Part shown: positions 63,640 through 64,000 of the stretch, piece by piece | How positions within the stretch are numbered: the stretch's first letter is position 1 | How the letters are laid out: each line of letters begins with the position of its first letter | Assembly: GCA_010645155.1 (NCBI GenBank) | Contig: CM021316.1 | Coordinates: 12,174,954 to 12,238,953 of the forward strand | DNA from: Tigriopus japonicus | Taxonomy: Eukaryota; Arthropoda; Copepoda; Harpacticoida; Harpacticidae | Direction of reading: 5' to 3' | Length of the DNA stretch: 64,000 bases | Notes under the pieces: generated by a model | Seen by the model: only the letters and a program-made list of their open reading frames with translations | What the model was told of the DNA's origin: nothing | The model's database searches: none | Translations under genes and position numbers: made by a program

Positions 63640-63864
63640 GCTGGGGACCAGCCTTCTTTTGTGCGGGAGGGTAACACCTGTATGCCTCACCCAGCACCGC
63701 GACTAACACTACATTTTTTTTGTTTTTGTTCAACTATTCCGTGGCATTTATGGTGATAGTCACATATATAACACCCCAACTCACAAACATTGCACTGGGC
63801 GCTACAAGTCTAATTGCATTGTAGGTCTGTACGTTCCAAGCCCAATCGTCAAGTCACAATAACC
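63640..63864 (+). other. Element C: spacer after pol
   Basis: 225 bases without a coding mark, including a TTTTTTTTGTTTTTG run. In element B this position holds only the MITE-split spacer before the dUTPase ORF. Confidence 0.4.
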
Positions 63865-64000
63865 ATGGTAAACGACGACGACCCGCGGCCAAGAAAGAGC
63901 CCCAACACGTTTGCCTTATTAGACGTTTTGGCGCCAGCCACAGCAAGTACCCAGAACACCATCACACTCCGAGCTGGGGGAGACGGAATCGCGCTCCCAG
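63865..64000 (+). CDS. Element C: start of a third ORF, running off the window
   Basis: ATG in good context (ACCATGG), then an open frame with VNDDDPRPRKSPNTFALL and more to the window edge (45 codons). By position it corresponds to the dUTPase/env part of element B. The visible part ends before any diagnostic motif, so I cannot say whether C carries dUTPase, env or neither. Confidence 0.45.
   Translation, partial: MVNDDDPRPRKSPNTFALLDVLAPATASTQNTITLRAGGDGIALP

Noticed and set aside
1..64000. CRISPR arrays, bacterial operons, riboswitches, rRNA genes
   Set aside because: None seen; tandem and inverted repeats here are transposon ends or a minisatellite, and the genes have spliceosomal introns.

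Overview
This is eukaryotic genomic DNA, most likely from an arthropod. A multi-exon gene of the ionotropic-receptor (IR) family, which is known from protostomes, spans 28.2 to 10.9 kb on the minus strand. It has GT-AG introns, some as short as 63 to 86 bp. The background is AT-rich and almost everything else is transposon-derived. I cannot name the species; a crustacean would fit, but nothing here proves it. No rRNA genes, functional tRNA genes, CRISPR arrays or bacterial operons are present.

Left half (1-31 kb): mostly non-coding, with the IR gene and two small spliced gene candidates (minus strand 4.6-4.9 kb; plus strand 6.6-9.05 kb). The IR introns are packed with non-autonomous DNA transposons. 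Several have readable terminal inverted repeats (TIRs) and 8-bp target-site duplications (TSDs), as in the hAT superfamily. They are often nested: 23.4-25.9 kb holds four insertion events and 18.5-19.5 kb holds two. A tRNA-headed SINE at 5.3 kb shares its 3' tail with a LINE that ends near 30.36 kb. A truncated Tc1-like element follows that LINE.

Middle (31-40 kb): an APE-type non-LTR retrotransposon (LINE-1 below, a local name) is split by two abutting elements (31.2-35.3 kb) and by a hAT-like element with a perfect TSD (36.5-37.7 kb). The 3.2-kb TIR element at 32.0-35.3 kb has a sister copy at 11.9-14.8 kb. Both carry relics of a different non-LTR reverse transcriptase.

Right half (39-64 kb): nested LTR retrotransposons. 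The oldest layer is an integrase scrap (D). Next to it lies the 3' end of another element (A), with an LTR and a small membrane-protein ORF. Inserted in D is a Ty3/gypsy-like element (B) with gag, protease, part of reverse transcriptase, part of integrase, a dUTPase and an envelope-like gene between LTRs. B is interrupted by a BEL/Pao element with its own envelope-like gene (43.6-51.0 kb), a 5'-truncated LINE (51.6-52.9 kb), a hAT MITE (54.06-54.39 kb), and in its 3' LTR by a second gypsy element (C, 57.0 kb to the window end). C has an uninterrupted 1,948-residue gag-pol frame. B and C share a tRNA-Ser-type primer-binding site; the BEL element has a tRNA-Tyr-type one. B and the BEL element are clearly broken; the visible part of C is not.
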